From Ornithoclostridium sp944380285 (GTDB lineage: Bacteria > Bacillota > Clostridia > Christensenellales > UBA3700): DNA of 64,000 nucleotides. This document shows, in pieces, positions 9,846-16,648 of the stretch. The position numbers and the translations under genes were made by a program. How positions within the stretch are numbered: position 1 is the first letter of the stretch; every line of letters begins with the position of its first letter. The notes below the pieces were generated by a model. The model saw nothing but the letters and a program-made list of their open reading frames with translations, had not been told where the DNA came from and did not search any database. The stretch covers positions 1,736,001-1,800,000 of the forward strand of contig OZ006985.1 of assembly GCA_963931165.1 (NCBI GenBank), written 5' to 3'.

Positions 9846-12061
9846 CACTTGCCTCTCTCGCTGCCGCCTGCGAGGCGTTTTTGCTTTGTCTTGTCGACAT
9901 AGATCTTGATGCCAATCGCCGCCGCGACTATCGCGACCAGGATGAGCGAGATCCACCAATATGTGCCGATCCAAAACACCAGCGCCGATACGACGTATGC
10001 CACAAGCATCCAATAGCCGACGGCGCCCCATATGCGTTTGCCGCTGCGCAATTCGCCGTAAGCCGCGCCGACCGCCGCCATACACGGTACGCTGAGCAGG
10101 TTGAAAGCCATGAACGCGAACGCCGCCGGCGCGCCTCCCGCCATGCCGCTGACCATAGCGCCGAGCGCGGTGGAGAGCAATTGATCGGTGTCCACTTCGA
10201 GTGCGTCATCCTGCATACCGGCAAACGAGCCGAGCGTGGAGACGACCATTTCCTTTGCTATCAAGCCCGAGAACGCCGCGACGACAAACTTCCAGCCGTC
10301 CTCGCCCATTCCGAATCCGAGCGGCACGAACAGCCACGAGAACACTTGCGCGATCTGTCCCAAAATGCTGTCGCCTTGGTCTTCGACGAACTTGAACGTG
10401 AAGCTGATGTTGGTCAAGAACCATATCACCACTGTCGCGCCGGCGATTATCGTCGCCGCACGGAAGAGGTAGTGTTTGAGTTTTTGCCACAAATGCACCA
10501 TCGTGTTGCGGAACTGCGGTCTGTGGTATTCGGGCAGCTCCATTATGAACGGCGACGCCTCGCCCTTGAACACGAGCTTTTTGAGTATTATCGCGCTGAC
10601 GATCGCGACAGCGATGCCGAGAATATACATGCCGTAGACAATGAGGTCGGAGTGCTCTCCCCTGAACAATATCGCGCCGAACGCCGCCCATATCGGCAGC
10701 TTTGCTCCGCACGAGAAGAACGGGGCAAGCAGAATGGTCATGCGCCTCTCCTTTTCGTCCTCGAGGGTCTTGGTCGCCATGATACCGGGCACCGCGCAGC
10801 CGAAGCACATCAAAAGCGGCAAAAACGACTTGCCCGACAGCCCGAACTTGCGGAACGCTCTGTCCATGATGAATGCCACACGCGCCATATATCCGCTGTC
10901 CTCCAATATCGAGAGAAAGAGGAACAGCACGAGTATCTGCGGTATGAACGAAAGCACCGAGAACACGCCGCCGACGATGCCGTCGTTGACGAGCGACGCA
11001 TACCACACCCCTTCGGGCATCGCGCCGGCGATCACTTCGCCGAGCTTGCTTGTCGCTATGTCCATCAGATTGAACAAGATCGTCCCCGGAGCGTTGATCG
11101 CACCGTTGCCGAAGATGTCGTTGACGAGCGTCGGTTCGGCGACTTCGGGGATCGCGCCCATCGCGCCCAAATACAGAAAGTCCTCGCTGAACGTCAAATG
11201 GAACACCGCGAACATGATCAACAAGAACAGCGGTATGCCCCAAATGCGGTGAGTGAGCACCCTGTCTATCTTGTCCGATTTGGACAATTTAACGCCCTCT
11301 TTTTTACCGGAAACGACATCTTTGCATCTGTCCGCAATAAATTTGTATCGCGCGTCGGCGACGATCGCCTCATAGTCGACTTCGTCGTTGCACTCGCGCC
11401 TCACCGCCTCGACGATGCGCGGATGCTTCGCCTTTTCGAGCGAGTCGTTTTCGATCGCCTTGACAGAACGGAACGCAATGTCCGAAATGCCTGCGCTTTG
11501 ATACTTTTCCCGCGCACTTTCGCAGATCGCGGCGATCGCCGGCACCTTGTCGACGACGCTCGCGCCCTTGCGCGGACTGTCCGCCGCCTTTGCCGCCGCC
11601 CTCATCATCTCGTCCAAGCCCTTGCCTTGCAACGCGCTGATCTCAACGACCGGCACTCCGAACACCTCGGACAGCTTGCCCGCGTCCGCCTTTTGTCCCC
11701 TCTTTTTCAAGACGTCCGTCATGTTGAGCGCGATCACCACGGGTCTGTCGAGTTCGAGTATCTGCGTGGTCAAATACAGATTGCGTTCGAGATTGGTCGA
11801 ATCGACGACGTTGACGATGACGTCGGGTTTGTCGTCAATGATGAAGTTGCGCGACACCACCTCTTCGGGCGTGTACGGCGACAGCGAATATATTCCGGGC
11901 AGATCGACGATGTCGATGCGCGCGCCCTTTTTGCGGTACTGCCCCTCACGCTTGTCGACGGTGACCCCCGGCCAATTGCCGACGTGAGCGGTACTGCCCG
12001 TCAGCGCATTGAACAGCGTGGTCTTGCCGCAATTGGGATTGCCTGCCAAAGCGACTTTCAT
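9845..12061 (-). CDS. feoB: Ferrous iron transport protein B
   Basis: 738 residues, full length. The N-terminal G domain has G1 GNPNCGKT (7-14), G3 DLPGIYSL near 56 and G4 NMTD near 117; a helical GDI-like region reaches about residue 265. The membrane part carries two Gate domains (conserved GCAVPGIMATK and KEMVVSTLGSFAGM) and FeoB-C segments. It imports Fe(II) across the cytoplasmic membrane in a GTP-dependent manner. It follows feoA by one base and precedes the Cys-rich peptide, a complete Feo operon. Confidence 0.96.
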   Translation of the reverse strand: MKVALAGNPNCGKTTLFNALTGSTAHVGNWPGVTVDKREGQYRKKGARIDIVDLPGIYSLSPYTPEEVVSRNFIIDDKPDVIVNVVDSTNLERNLYLTTQILELDRPVVIALNMTDVLKKRGQKADAGKLSEVFGVPVVEISALQGKGLDEMMRAAAKAADSPRKGASVVDKVPAIAAICESAREKYQSAGISDIAFRSVKAIENDSLEKAKHPRIVEAVRRECNDEVDYEAIVADARYKFIADRCKDVVSGKKEGVKLSKSDKIDRVLTHRIWGIPLFLLIMFAVFHLTFSEDFLYLGAMGAIPEVAEPTLVNDIFGNGAINAPGTILFNLMDIATSKLGEVIAGAMPEGVWYASLVNDGIVGGVFSVLSFIPQILVLFLFLSILEDSGYMARVAFIMDRAFRKFGLSGKSFLPLLMCFGCAVPGIMATKTLEDEKERRMTILLAPFFSCGAKLPIWAAFGAILFRGEHSDLIVYGMYILGIAVAIVSAIILKKLVFKGEASPFIMELPEYHRPQFRNTMVHLWQKLKHYLFRAATIIAGATVVIWFLTNISFTFKFVEDQGDSILGQIAQVFSWLFVPLGFGMGEDGWKFVVAAFSGLIAKEMVVSTLGSFAGMQDDALEVDTDQLLSTALGAMVSGMAGGAPAAFAFMAFNLLSVPCMAAVGAAYGELRSGKRIWGAVGYWMLVAYVVSALVFWIGTYWWISLILVAIVAAAIGIKIYVDKTKQKRLAGGSERGK

Positions 12062-12062
12062 A

Positions 12063-12290
12063 TCACACCTCCGTCAACACCGCGTGCGCTTCCGCCTTGC
12101 GGAGCGACAGCTCATACCCTCTCAACGTCACCTCGACGGGATCGCCGAGAGGCGCGACCTTGCGCAAAACGACTTCCGCACCCGGGGTCAGCCCCATGTC
12201 GAAAAGCCTGCGCTTGATCTTGCAATCGCCGTCAATGCTCTTGACGACTCCCTTTTGACCGGGAGAAAACGAATCCAATCTTCTCTCCAT
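12063..12290 (-). CDS. feoA: FeoA, ferrous iron transport accessory protein (copy 1)
   Basis: 75 residues, an SH3-like beta-barrel of the FeoA family: GQKGVVKSIDGD, the family hallmark RRLFDMGLTPGAEV, then DPVEVTLRGYELSLRKAEA. It is cytoplasmic and is believed to bind FeoB and modulate transport. One base separates it from feoB. Second of two tandem feoA genes; this copy fits the consensus more closely. Confidence 0.92.
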   Translation of the reverse strand: MERRLDSFSPGQKGVVKSIDGDCKIKRRLFDMGLTPGAEVVLRKVAPLGDPVEVTLRGYELSLRKAEAHAVLTEV

Positions 12291-12306
12291 ACCGATTCTC
12301 CTTTTT

Positions 12307-12534
12307 TTATTTTCCGCCTTGCGGCTCTACTTCCACTTTGAGCGCCACGCTCTTGCCCAGCGCGAGTTTGCCGTCGCCGATCTTGACGACCACATCTCCG
12401 CCGTTGTCGTAAAGCGAAGTCATCACGCAGCCGGGCAGGATGCCCAAACTCTCGAGATGCCGCTTGAGATTTCCGTCTGCCCTCACCCCTGTCACGACGA
12501 GACTTTCGCCATATGGCGCAAATGCCAAATACAT
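12307..12534 (-). CDS. FeoA-domain protein (copy 2)
   Basis: 75 residues, a second and more divergent FeoA domain. The hallmark reads KRHLESLGILPGCVM and is followed by GGDVVVKIGDGKLALGKSVA, the C-terminal strands. Tandem FeoA proteins before FeoB are common in clostridia. The gene lies 16 bases before feoA copy 1 and is preceded by an imperfect palindrome of the DtxR-operator type, so it may start a separately regulated transcript. Confidence 0.88.
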   Translation of the reverse strand: MYLAFAPYGESLVVTGVRADGNLKRHLESLGILPGCVMTSLYDNGGDVVVKIGDGKLALGKSVALKVEVEPQGGK

Positions 12535-12547
12535 AACTCCTCCTGTC

Positions 12548-12565
12548 GGTTAGCAGCTGTTAACC
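12548..12565. promoter_or_regulatory. Putative DtxR-type operator before feoA copy 2
   Basis: GGTTAGCAGCTGTTAACC is an 18-bp palindrome with one mismatched pair. GGTTAG...CTAACC half sites are the hallmark of DtxR/IdeR operators, and two DtxR-like regulators are encoded next door. Confidence 0.55.
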
Positions 12566-12581
12566 GCAAATCAAAAAAATA

Positions 12582-12941
12582 TCATTCTTCCCTTTTTGCC
12601 ATCAACGCCGTCACACATCTGCGCGACAGCACGCCCGACACGGCGATCGCGTCGTATTTGAGAAGCGCTTCGCTCATGCCCGTCTTTTGGGCGAGCATTT
12701 CGGCGCAGACGTCGCAAAGGCGCGTCTGCTCGGCAAATCTCTTCTCGCCCTCGGCGGTCATCACGACCGACTTGTCGCCGCGCTTGACGATCAGCCCCTG
12801 CTGTTCGAGCAGGCAAAACTTTTTGTAGACGGACGCCCTCGCAAAGCCGAGTTCTGCCGCGACATCCGTCATCCTCGCCGCGCCGTCTCTTGCGGACAGC
12901 TTGGCGATCGTCGCCATATATCTGTATTCGGATGCGGTCAT
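12582..12941 (-). CDS. DtxR/MntR-like metal-dependent regulator (feo-linked)
   Basis: 119 residues from the ATG at 12941, chosen because AAAGGAGTGG lies just before it. An N-terminal winged helix-turn-helix (about 20-60: MTDVAAELGFARASVYKKF, wing LIVKRGDKSVVMTAEG) is followed by a helical dimerisation segment containing Cys-rich RLCDVCAEML and Asp/Cys candidate metal ligands. It lacks the C-terminal SH3-like domain of DtxR, as MntR does. First gene of the iron-uptake operon, so likely the Fe(II) sensor that represses feo. A MarR-type assignment is less likely because the C-terminal half aligns with DtxR. Confidence 0.75.
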   Translation of the reverse strand: MTASEYRYMATIAKLSARDGAARMTDVAAELGFARASVYKKFCLLEQQGLIVKRGDKSVVMTAEGEKRFAEQTRLCDVCAEMLAQKTGMSEALLKYDAIAVSGVLSRRCVTALMAKREE

Positions 12942-12954
12942 ATCCACTCCTTTG

Positions 12955-12970
12955 GTTAGCAATTGCTAAC
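12955..12970. promoter_or_regulatory. Palindromic operator in the leader of the feo regulator
   Basis: GTTAGCAATTGCTAAC is a perfect 16-bp palindrome sharing the GTTAGC half site with 12548-12565. It lies between the predicted transcription start and the regulator ATG. A further GGTTAGCC half site lies at 13044-13051, next to the -35. Confidence 0.6.
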
Positions 12971-13013
12971 TCATACGCTTTCAAAAAGCGCTCTTCGCGC
13001 TCTTTTCGGCTAT

Positions 13014-13042
13014 ATTCTATGCTTTCGCCGGCGCATTGTCAA
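13014..13042 (-). promoter_or_regulatory. Promoter of the feo regulator/feo operon
   Basis: Minus-strand TTGACA (13037-13042), 17 bases, TAGAAT (13014-13019). A short GC hairpin followed by TTTTT (about 12982-13004) lies right after the expected start, so attenuation or an upstream terminator is possible. Confidence 0.7.
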
Positions 13043-13069
13043 CGGTTAGCCCCGCGCAACGCGAAAAAT

Positions 13070-13429
13070 TCACTTGTCAAGGCTGTTTTTGATCGCGGCA
13101 AAGCTCTCGTCGCTGATGACGTGTTCTATGCGGCAGGCGTCTTGCTCCGCGACCTCTTCGGGCACGCCGAGCGAACACAAAAAGCGCGTCAGGATGCGGT
13201 GCTTTTCGTACACCTCGTTTGCCCTCGCAAGTCCCTCGTCGGTGAACTCGAGGTGTCCTTCCGCGTCGACGGTGATGAAGCCGTTGCTTTTGAGCACGGA
13301 GACCGCGCGCGAAATGCTGGGCTTGGAATAGCCGAGCTCAGCGGCAAGGTCGATCGAGCGCACCGCGCCCATCTTCTGTTTGAGGCGCAGGAGCGTCTCC
13401 AAATAGTTTTCTCCCGATTCGTAGATCAT
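13070..13429 (-). CDS. DtxR/MntR family metal-dependent transcriptional regulator
   Basis: 119 residues from ATG 13429 (AAAGGAG 7 bases before it), beginning IYESGENYLETLLRL, a typical MntR/IdeR N-terminus. Winged helix 15-65 (SIDLAAELGYSKPSISRAV); the metal-binding dimerisation domain has HRILTRFLCSLG and EEVAEQDACRIEHVISDE, where Glu, Cys, Glu and His match MntR/DtxR ligands. It senses Mn(II) or Fe(II). Transcribed from its own promoter, directly upstream of the feo unit, and the same length as the feo-linked regulator, suggesting an old duplication. Confidence 0.88.
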   Translation of the reverse strand: MIYESGENYLETLLRLKQKMGAVRSIDLAAELGYSKPSISRAVSVLKSNGFITVDAEGHLEFTDEGLARANEVYEKHRILTRFLCSLGVPEEVAEQDACRIEHVISDESFAAIKNSLDK

Positions 13430-13447
13430 GATGTTCTCCTTTGTCAA

Positions 13448-13476
13448 ATTATAACACATTGCCGCGCGCTTTGCAA
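13448..13476 (-). promoter_or_regulatory. Promoter of the second DtxR-type regulator
   Basis: Minus-strand TTGCAA (13471-13476), 17 bases, TATAAT (13448-13453), 18 bases before the ATG. Confidence 0.7.
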
Positions 13477-13612
13477 CAGCAAGACGCATGACTTACGAGG
13501 ACTGCGCTGCGCCGATCGCCTTCGCTCAAGATCGCATTTTGCCCTCAAAAAAGTTCAGCCCCGTTTTGAATGGCGAAAAAGCCAATACTTTCGGGGGTTT
13601 TCGGCAGTCGCA

Positions 13613-13744
13613 TGCAACTTTTCGACACTATGTTTGAGTGTAACTTGCAACTTTTCAACACTGTATTTGAGTATAACTTGCAACTTTTTAACACTATATT
13701 TGAATACAAAATACAACTTTTGCGCACTATCTCCGGCACTTGTG
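13613..13744. repeat. Four tandem copies of a 33-bp repeat
   Basis: Units begin TGCAACTTTT or TACAACTTTT at 13613, 13646, 13679 and 13712, exactly 33 bp apart. The first three share a core of the type ACACTRTRTTTGARTAYAA and the fourth is degenerate. Because 33 is a multiple of 3, one minus-strand frame reads as an 11-residue repeat (KSCKLYSNTVL-like), but no ribosome site supports translation. Sits between the second DtxR regulator and the rubrerythrin promoter. Confidence 0.85.
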
Positions 13745-13783
13745 CGCAAAACTCACAGGCGCGCGCGTTTTACAAATTGAGTA

Positions 13784-13812
13784 TTGACACGGCGGCGCAT
13801 TTGGGGTATAAT
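13784..13812 (+). promoter_or_regulatory. Consensus promoter of the rubrerythrin gene
   Basis: TTGACA (13784-13789), 17 bases, TATAAT (13807-13812): a full match to the vegetative consensus, so strong expression is expected. Confidence 0.88.
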
Positions 13813-13850
13813 GAAAATACGGCTGTTGCCGATATTACGGAGGACACATT

Positions 13851-14387
13851 ATGGACATCAAAGGCTCGAAAACCGAGAAAAATCTGATGACCGCCTTTGC
13901 CGGCGAGTCGCAGGCGCGCAACAAGTACACCTACTACGCTTCCAAGGCGAAAAAGGACGGCTACGTCCAGATCGCGAACATCTTCGAAGAGACCGCAAAC
14001 AACGAGAAAGAACACGCAAAGATGTGGTTTAAGCTGCTTGGCGGCGGCATCGGCGACACCAAATCCAACCTGATCGACGCCGCAAAGGGCGAGAACTACG
14101 AGTGGACGGACATGTACGCGACCTTCGCCAAAGAGGCGCGCGAAGAGGGCTTTGACGAGATCGCGGCGATGTTCGAAGGCGTTGCGGCGATCGAGAAAGA
14201 GCACGAAGAGAGATATCTCGCACTCGTCGCCAACATCGACAACGGCGTCGTCTTCAAGCGCGACAAGGTCGTCGTCTGGAAGTGCCTCAATTGCGGACAC
14301 ATCCACGTCGGCGCCGAAGCGCCCGAGGTCTGCCCCGTCTGCGCCCATCCGCGCAGCTACTTCGAACTGCAAGCGAAGAACTATTGA
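13851..14387 (+). CDS. rbr: Rubrerythrin
   Basis: 178 residues. The N-terminal four-helix di-iron domain carries the family's Glu ligands (FAGESQARNKYTYYA near 16-30; ETANNEKEHAKMW near 46-58; EGVAAIEKEHEERY near 110). A C-terminal rubredoxin-type domain has CLNCGH and CPVCAHPRSYF (two CxxC knuckles, about 146-170). It reduces hydrogen peroxide using electrons passed through the [FeS4] site. GGAGG precedes the ATG by 7 bases. A consensus promoter and a following terminator make it largely monocistronic; the next gene is a flavin reductase, a plausible electron donor. Confidence 0.96.
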   Translation: MDIKGSKTEKNLMTAFAGESQARNKYTYYASKAKKDGYVQIANIFEETANNEKEHAKMWFKLLGGGIGDTKSNLIDAAKGENYEWTDMYATFAKEAREEGFDEIAAMFEGVAAIEKEHEERYLALVANIDNGVVFKRDKVVVWKCLNCGHIHVGAEAPEVCPVCAHPRSYFELQAKNY

Positions 14388-14396
14388 GCAATATGC

Positions 14397-14423
14397 CCGC
14401 GCCTCGGCGCGGGCGATTTTTCA
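14397..14423 (+). terminator. Terminator after rubrerythrin
   Basis: GC-rich stem GCCCGCGCC/GGCGCGGGC followed by GATTTTT, ending 8 bases before the next start codon. Confidence 0.75.
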
Positions 14424-14430
14424 AATACAT

Positions 14431-14949
14431 ATGGACAAAAAAGCTTTCCGCAACCTCTCTTACGGCGTCTACACCGTCACCGCTTGGGGCAACGGTCGCC
14501 CGACGGGCTGCACCGCCAACAGCGCGATGCAGATCACCTCTTCGCCGGCGACGATCGCCGTCAGCATCAATCACGACAACTACACCAACTCGGTCATCAA
14601 GGAACTCGGCAAGTTCGCGATCGCGATCATCGCCGAGGACAGCGACGCGACCGTGATCGGCAGGTTCGGCTTTATGACAGGGCGCGACACCGACAAGTTC
14701 GACGGCGTGCCCTACACCGTCCGCGGCATGATGCCCATCCCCGACACCGCATGCGCCTACATATGCTGCAACGTCATTGACAAAATGGAGACCGCGACCC
14801 ACACCGTCTTCCTCGGAGAAGTCACCGACGCCGGCGTGACGCGCAGCGCTACGCCGATGACGTATGCGTACTATCACAATGTGATCAAGGGAACTACGCC
14901 GAAGAACGCACCGACAGCTACGATCTTTGAGGGGCAACCCAAAAATTGA
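14431..14949 (+). CDS. Flavin reductase-like FMN-binding protein
   Basis: 172 residues of the flavoredoxin/flavin reductase fold: MDKKAFRNLSYGVYTVTAWG start, GCTANSAMQITSSPATIAVSIN (flavin phosphate loop) near 27-48, NSVIKELGKFAIAI and GRFGFMTGRDTDKF. It matches the N-terminal half of clostridial high-molecular-weight rubredoxins, without the rubredoxin tail. Likely a cytoplasmic NAD(P)H:FMN oxidoreductase that could feed rubrerythrin. There is no visible ribosome site: the rbr terminator occupies the gap, so translation probably depends on readthrough or is weak. The last four codons lie in a duplicated 89-bp segment. Confidence 0.85.
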   Translation: MDKKAFRNLSYGVYTVTAWGNGRPTGCTANSAMQITSSPATIAVSINHDNYTNSVIKELGKFAIAIIAEDSDATVIGRFGFMTGRDTDKFDGVPYTVRGMMPIPDTACAYICCNVIDKMETATHTVFLGEVTDAGVTRSATPMTYAYYHNVIKGTTPKNAPTATIFEGQPKN

Positions 14950-15025
14950 CGCTTCGAATCAAACCGCGCGCGTTTGCATCGCAAACAGTGCGCGGTTTTT
15001 CATACTCGCTATTTTTGGTTTTCCC
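14937..15025 (+). repeat. Direct repeat with terminator, copy 1
   Basis: 89 bp, near identical to 15218-15306. It includes the last codons of the flavin reductase and a bipartite rho-independent terminator (14962-15000, outer ACCGCGC/GCGCGGT, inner GTTTGC/GCAAAC, then TTTTT). Weaker identity continues about 20 bp further. Confidence 0.9.
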
Positions 15026-15217
15026 CTCAATACTCCCCTTCCCACGCGGCACGCTCATTCACCATTCGCAACCGCGCAAGGGGCGCCTTGCCAAAAGCGC
15101 GGTTTTGGCGCGGCGCGTTATCAAGTCGCGCGTAAGCGCGGTTCCGCGCGACAATAGTCGTAGTTTTATCCGCTATGAGTAAGTTTTTTTCTTGACTTTT
15201 TATGCGGATCTCGGGAC

Positions 15218-15306
15218 CCAAAAATTGACGCTTCGAATCAAACCGCGCGCGTTTGCATCGCAAACAGTGCGCGGTTTTTCATACTCGCTATTTTTGGTTT
15301 TCCCGG
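15218..15306 (+). repeat. Direct repeat with terminator, copy 2
   Basis: Second copy of the 14937-15025 segment, 281 bp downstream and not next to any gene end. The 15026-15217 interval between the copies holds no convincing gene. Confidence 0.9.
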
Positions 15307-15324
15307 GGTACTCCCCTTCCCATG

Positions 15325-15420
15325 CGGCATTTTCTGTTCCGCGCTCGCTTTGCGGCGCGATACAGATTACCGCTTTAATTTTGATGTAAGTTTTGTCAAG
15401 AGATGGTGTCAATTATTTTT
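15325..15420. repeat. Fragment related to the compound dispersed repeat
   Basis: Shares the GCATTTTCTGTTCCGC block and the GTCAAGAGATGG block with repeats A and B (near 2250/26370 and 26244) but lacks what lies between. Probably a degenerate third member. The rest of 15421-15554 shows nothing recognisable. Confidence 0.5.
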
Positions 15421-15554
15421 ATCTTTTTATTGTTTTGCACCGAAAAGACCGCGGAGAGTGCGGCTTTGTCGCAACGAGTGTACTTGACCATGCAGGAGCA
15501 AGAAAAACGCAAACGCGACAACGATATGCGACGTTTGTCTTCGGTCTTTAACTA

Positions 15555-15588
15555 CAAAAAACGCGCCGCATGGTTGCGGCGCGTTTTG
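15555..15588 (-). terminator. Terminator of the aldolase gene
   Basis: Perfect 10-bp stem ACGCGCCGCA/TGCGGCGCGT (15561-15584), 4-base loop, six T on the minus strand. Confidence 0.88.
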
Positions 15589-15602
15589 TTTGCGCTTTGC
15601 GA

Positions 15603-16550
15603 TTACAGAACTTCGTTCGCTTTGCCGGCGCAGCCCAAAACCTCGGTCAGCTTGTGCTTGACGATGGACTTGATGTTCGCCCTTGCGTCGCCCAGATATT
15701 GTCTGGGGTCGAAGTGGTCGGGATGCTCGACGAAGTGCTTGCGGATGCCCGCGGTGCACGCCATACGCAGGTCGGAGTCGATGTTGATCTTGCAGACAGC
15801 CATAGACGCCGCTTTGCGGAGCATATCTTCGGGGACGCCGATCGCGTCTTTGAGCGCGCCGCCGTTCTCGTTGATGATCTTGACGAACTCTTGCGGAACG
15901 GAAGAAGCGCCGTGAAGGACGATCGGGAACCCGGGCAGCCTTCTGGAAACCTCTTCGAGGATGTCGAAGCGGAGCTGCGGCTTGGTGCCCGGCTTGAACT
16001 TGTACGCGCCGTGAGAGGTGCCGATCGCGATCGCGAGGCTGTCGACGCCCGTCTTGGAGACGAACTCTTCGACCTCTTCGGGTCTGGTGTAGGAGCTGTC
16101 CTCGGCTTTGACCTTGACGTCGTCCTCGACGCCTGCGAGTCTGCCGAGCTCGCCCTCGACGACCACGCCGTGATCGTGAGCATACTCGACGACCTGACGG
16201 GTGAGCTTGATGTTCTCTTCAAAGGGGTGGTGAGAACCGTCGATCATGACGGAGTTGAAACCGCCGTCGATGCAGCTCTTGCACAGCTCGAAAGTGTCGC
16301 CGTGGTCGAGGTGCAGGCAGATGGGCAGGTGGCTGACTTCTTCGGCAGCCTCGACCATCTTGCGCAGATAGACGGGGTTGGCGTACTTTCTCGCGCCGGA
16401 AGAGACTTGCAGGATGAGCGGGGCGTTCTCTTCGGTAGCCGCCTCGACGATGCCCTGAATGATCTCCATGTTGTTCACGTTGAACGCGCCGATGGCGTAT
16501 CCGTTTTCGTAGGCCTTCTTGAACATCTTTTGAGTTGTAACAAGTGGCAT
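15603..16550 (-). CDS. fba: Class II fructose-bisphosphate aldolase
   Basis: 315 residues from ATG 16550, set by GGAGG 7 bases upstream. It cleaves fructose 1,6-bisphosphate to DHAP and glyceraldehyde 3-phosphate. Zn(II) ligands of class II aldolases are visible: HLDHGD near residue 83, Glu in EGELGRLAGVED near 133, His in GTSHGAYK near 180 and LHGASS near 210; NIDSDLRMA binds phosphate. Substrate could in principle be tagatose bisphosphate, but the sequence fits the Fba type. Its own promoter has an inverted repeat over the -35 box. Confidence 0.95.
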   Translation of the reverse strand: MPLVTTQKMFKKAYENGYAIGAFNVNNMEIIQGIVEAATEENAPLILQVSSGARKYANPVYLRKMVEAAEEVSHLPICLHLDHGDTFELCKSCIDGGFNSVMIDGSHHPFEENIKLTRQVVEYAHDHGVVVEGELGRLAGVEDDVKVKAEDSSYTRPEEVEEFVSKTGVDSLAIAIGTSHGAYKFKPGTKPQLRFDILEEVSRRLPGFPIVLHGASSVPQEFVKIINENGGALKDAIGVPEDMLRKAASMAVCKINIDSDLRMACTAGIRKHFVEHPDHFDPRQYLGDARANIKSIVKHKLTEVLGCAGKANEVL

Positions 16551-16586
16551 AGTAGTACCTCCAAAGGTCAATTTTATTTCATTGAT

Positions 16587-16617
16587 ATCATATCACATTG
16601 TCACGACTTTGACAATG
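16587..16617 (-). promoter_or_regulatory. fba promoter with overlapping palindromic operator
   Basis: Minus-strand TTGTCA (16610-16615), 17 bases, TATGAT (16587-16592). An inverted repeat CATTGTCA / TGACAATG (16596-16603 and 16610-16617, six bases apart) covers the -35 and the upstream half of the spacer, as expected for a repressor site. Confidence 0.7.
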
Positions 16618-16648
16618 TTTTGGGCGCAATAACTCAAAAATTGCTCCC

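Noticed and set aside
9639..10085. 148-codon ORF at the end of feoB
   Set aside because: Only the last 68 codons form a known protein; the upstream part is the feoB shadow.
13545..13749. 64-codon minus-strand ORFs with an 11-residue repeat
   Set aside because: Both frames simply read the 33-bp tandem repeat; no SD or promoter supports either.
13605..13750. CRISPR array
   Set aside because: The units are contiguous 33-mers without unique spacers, and there are no cas genes.
15230..15262. CTTCGAATC sequence resembling a tRNA T-loop
   Set aside because: No acceptor, D or anticodon stems can be built around it; it belongs to the duplicated terminator segment.
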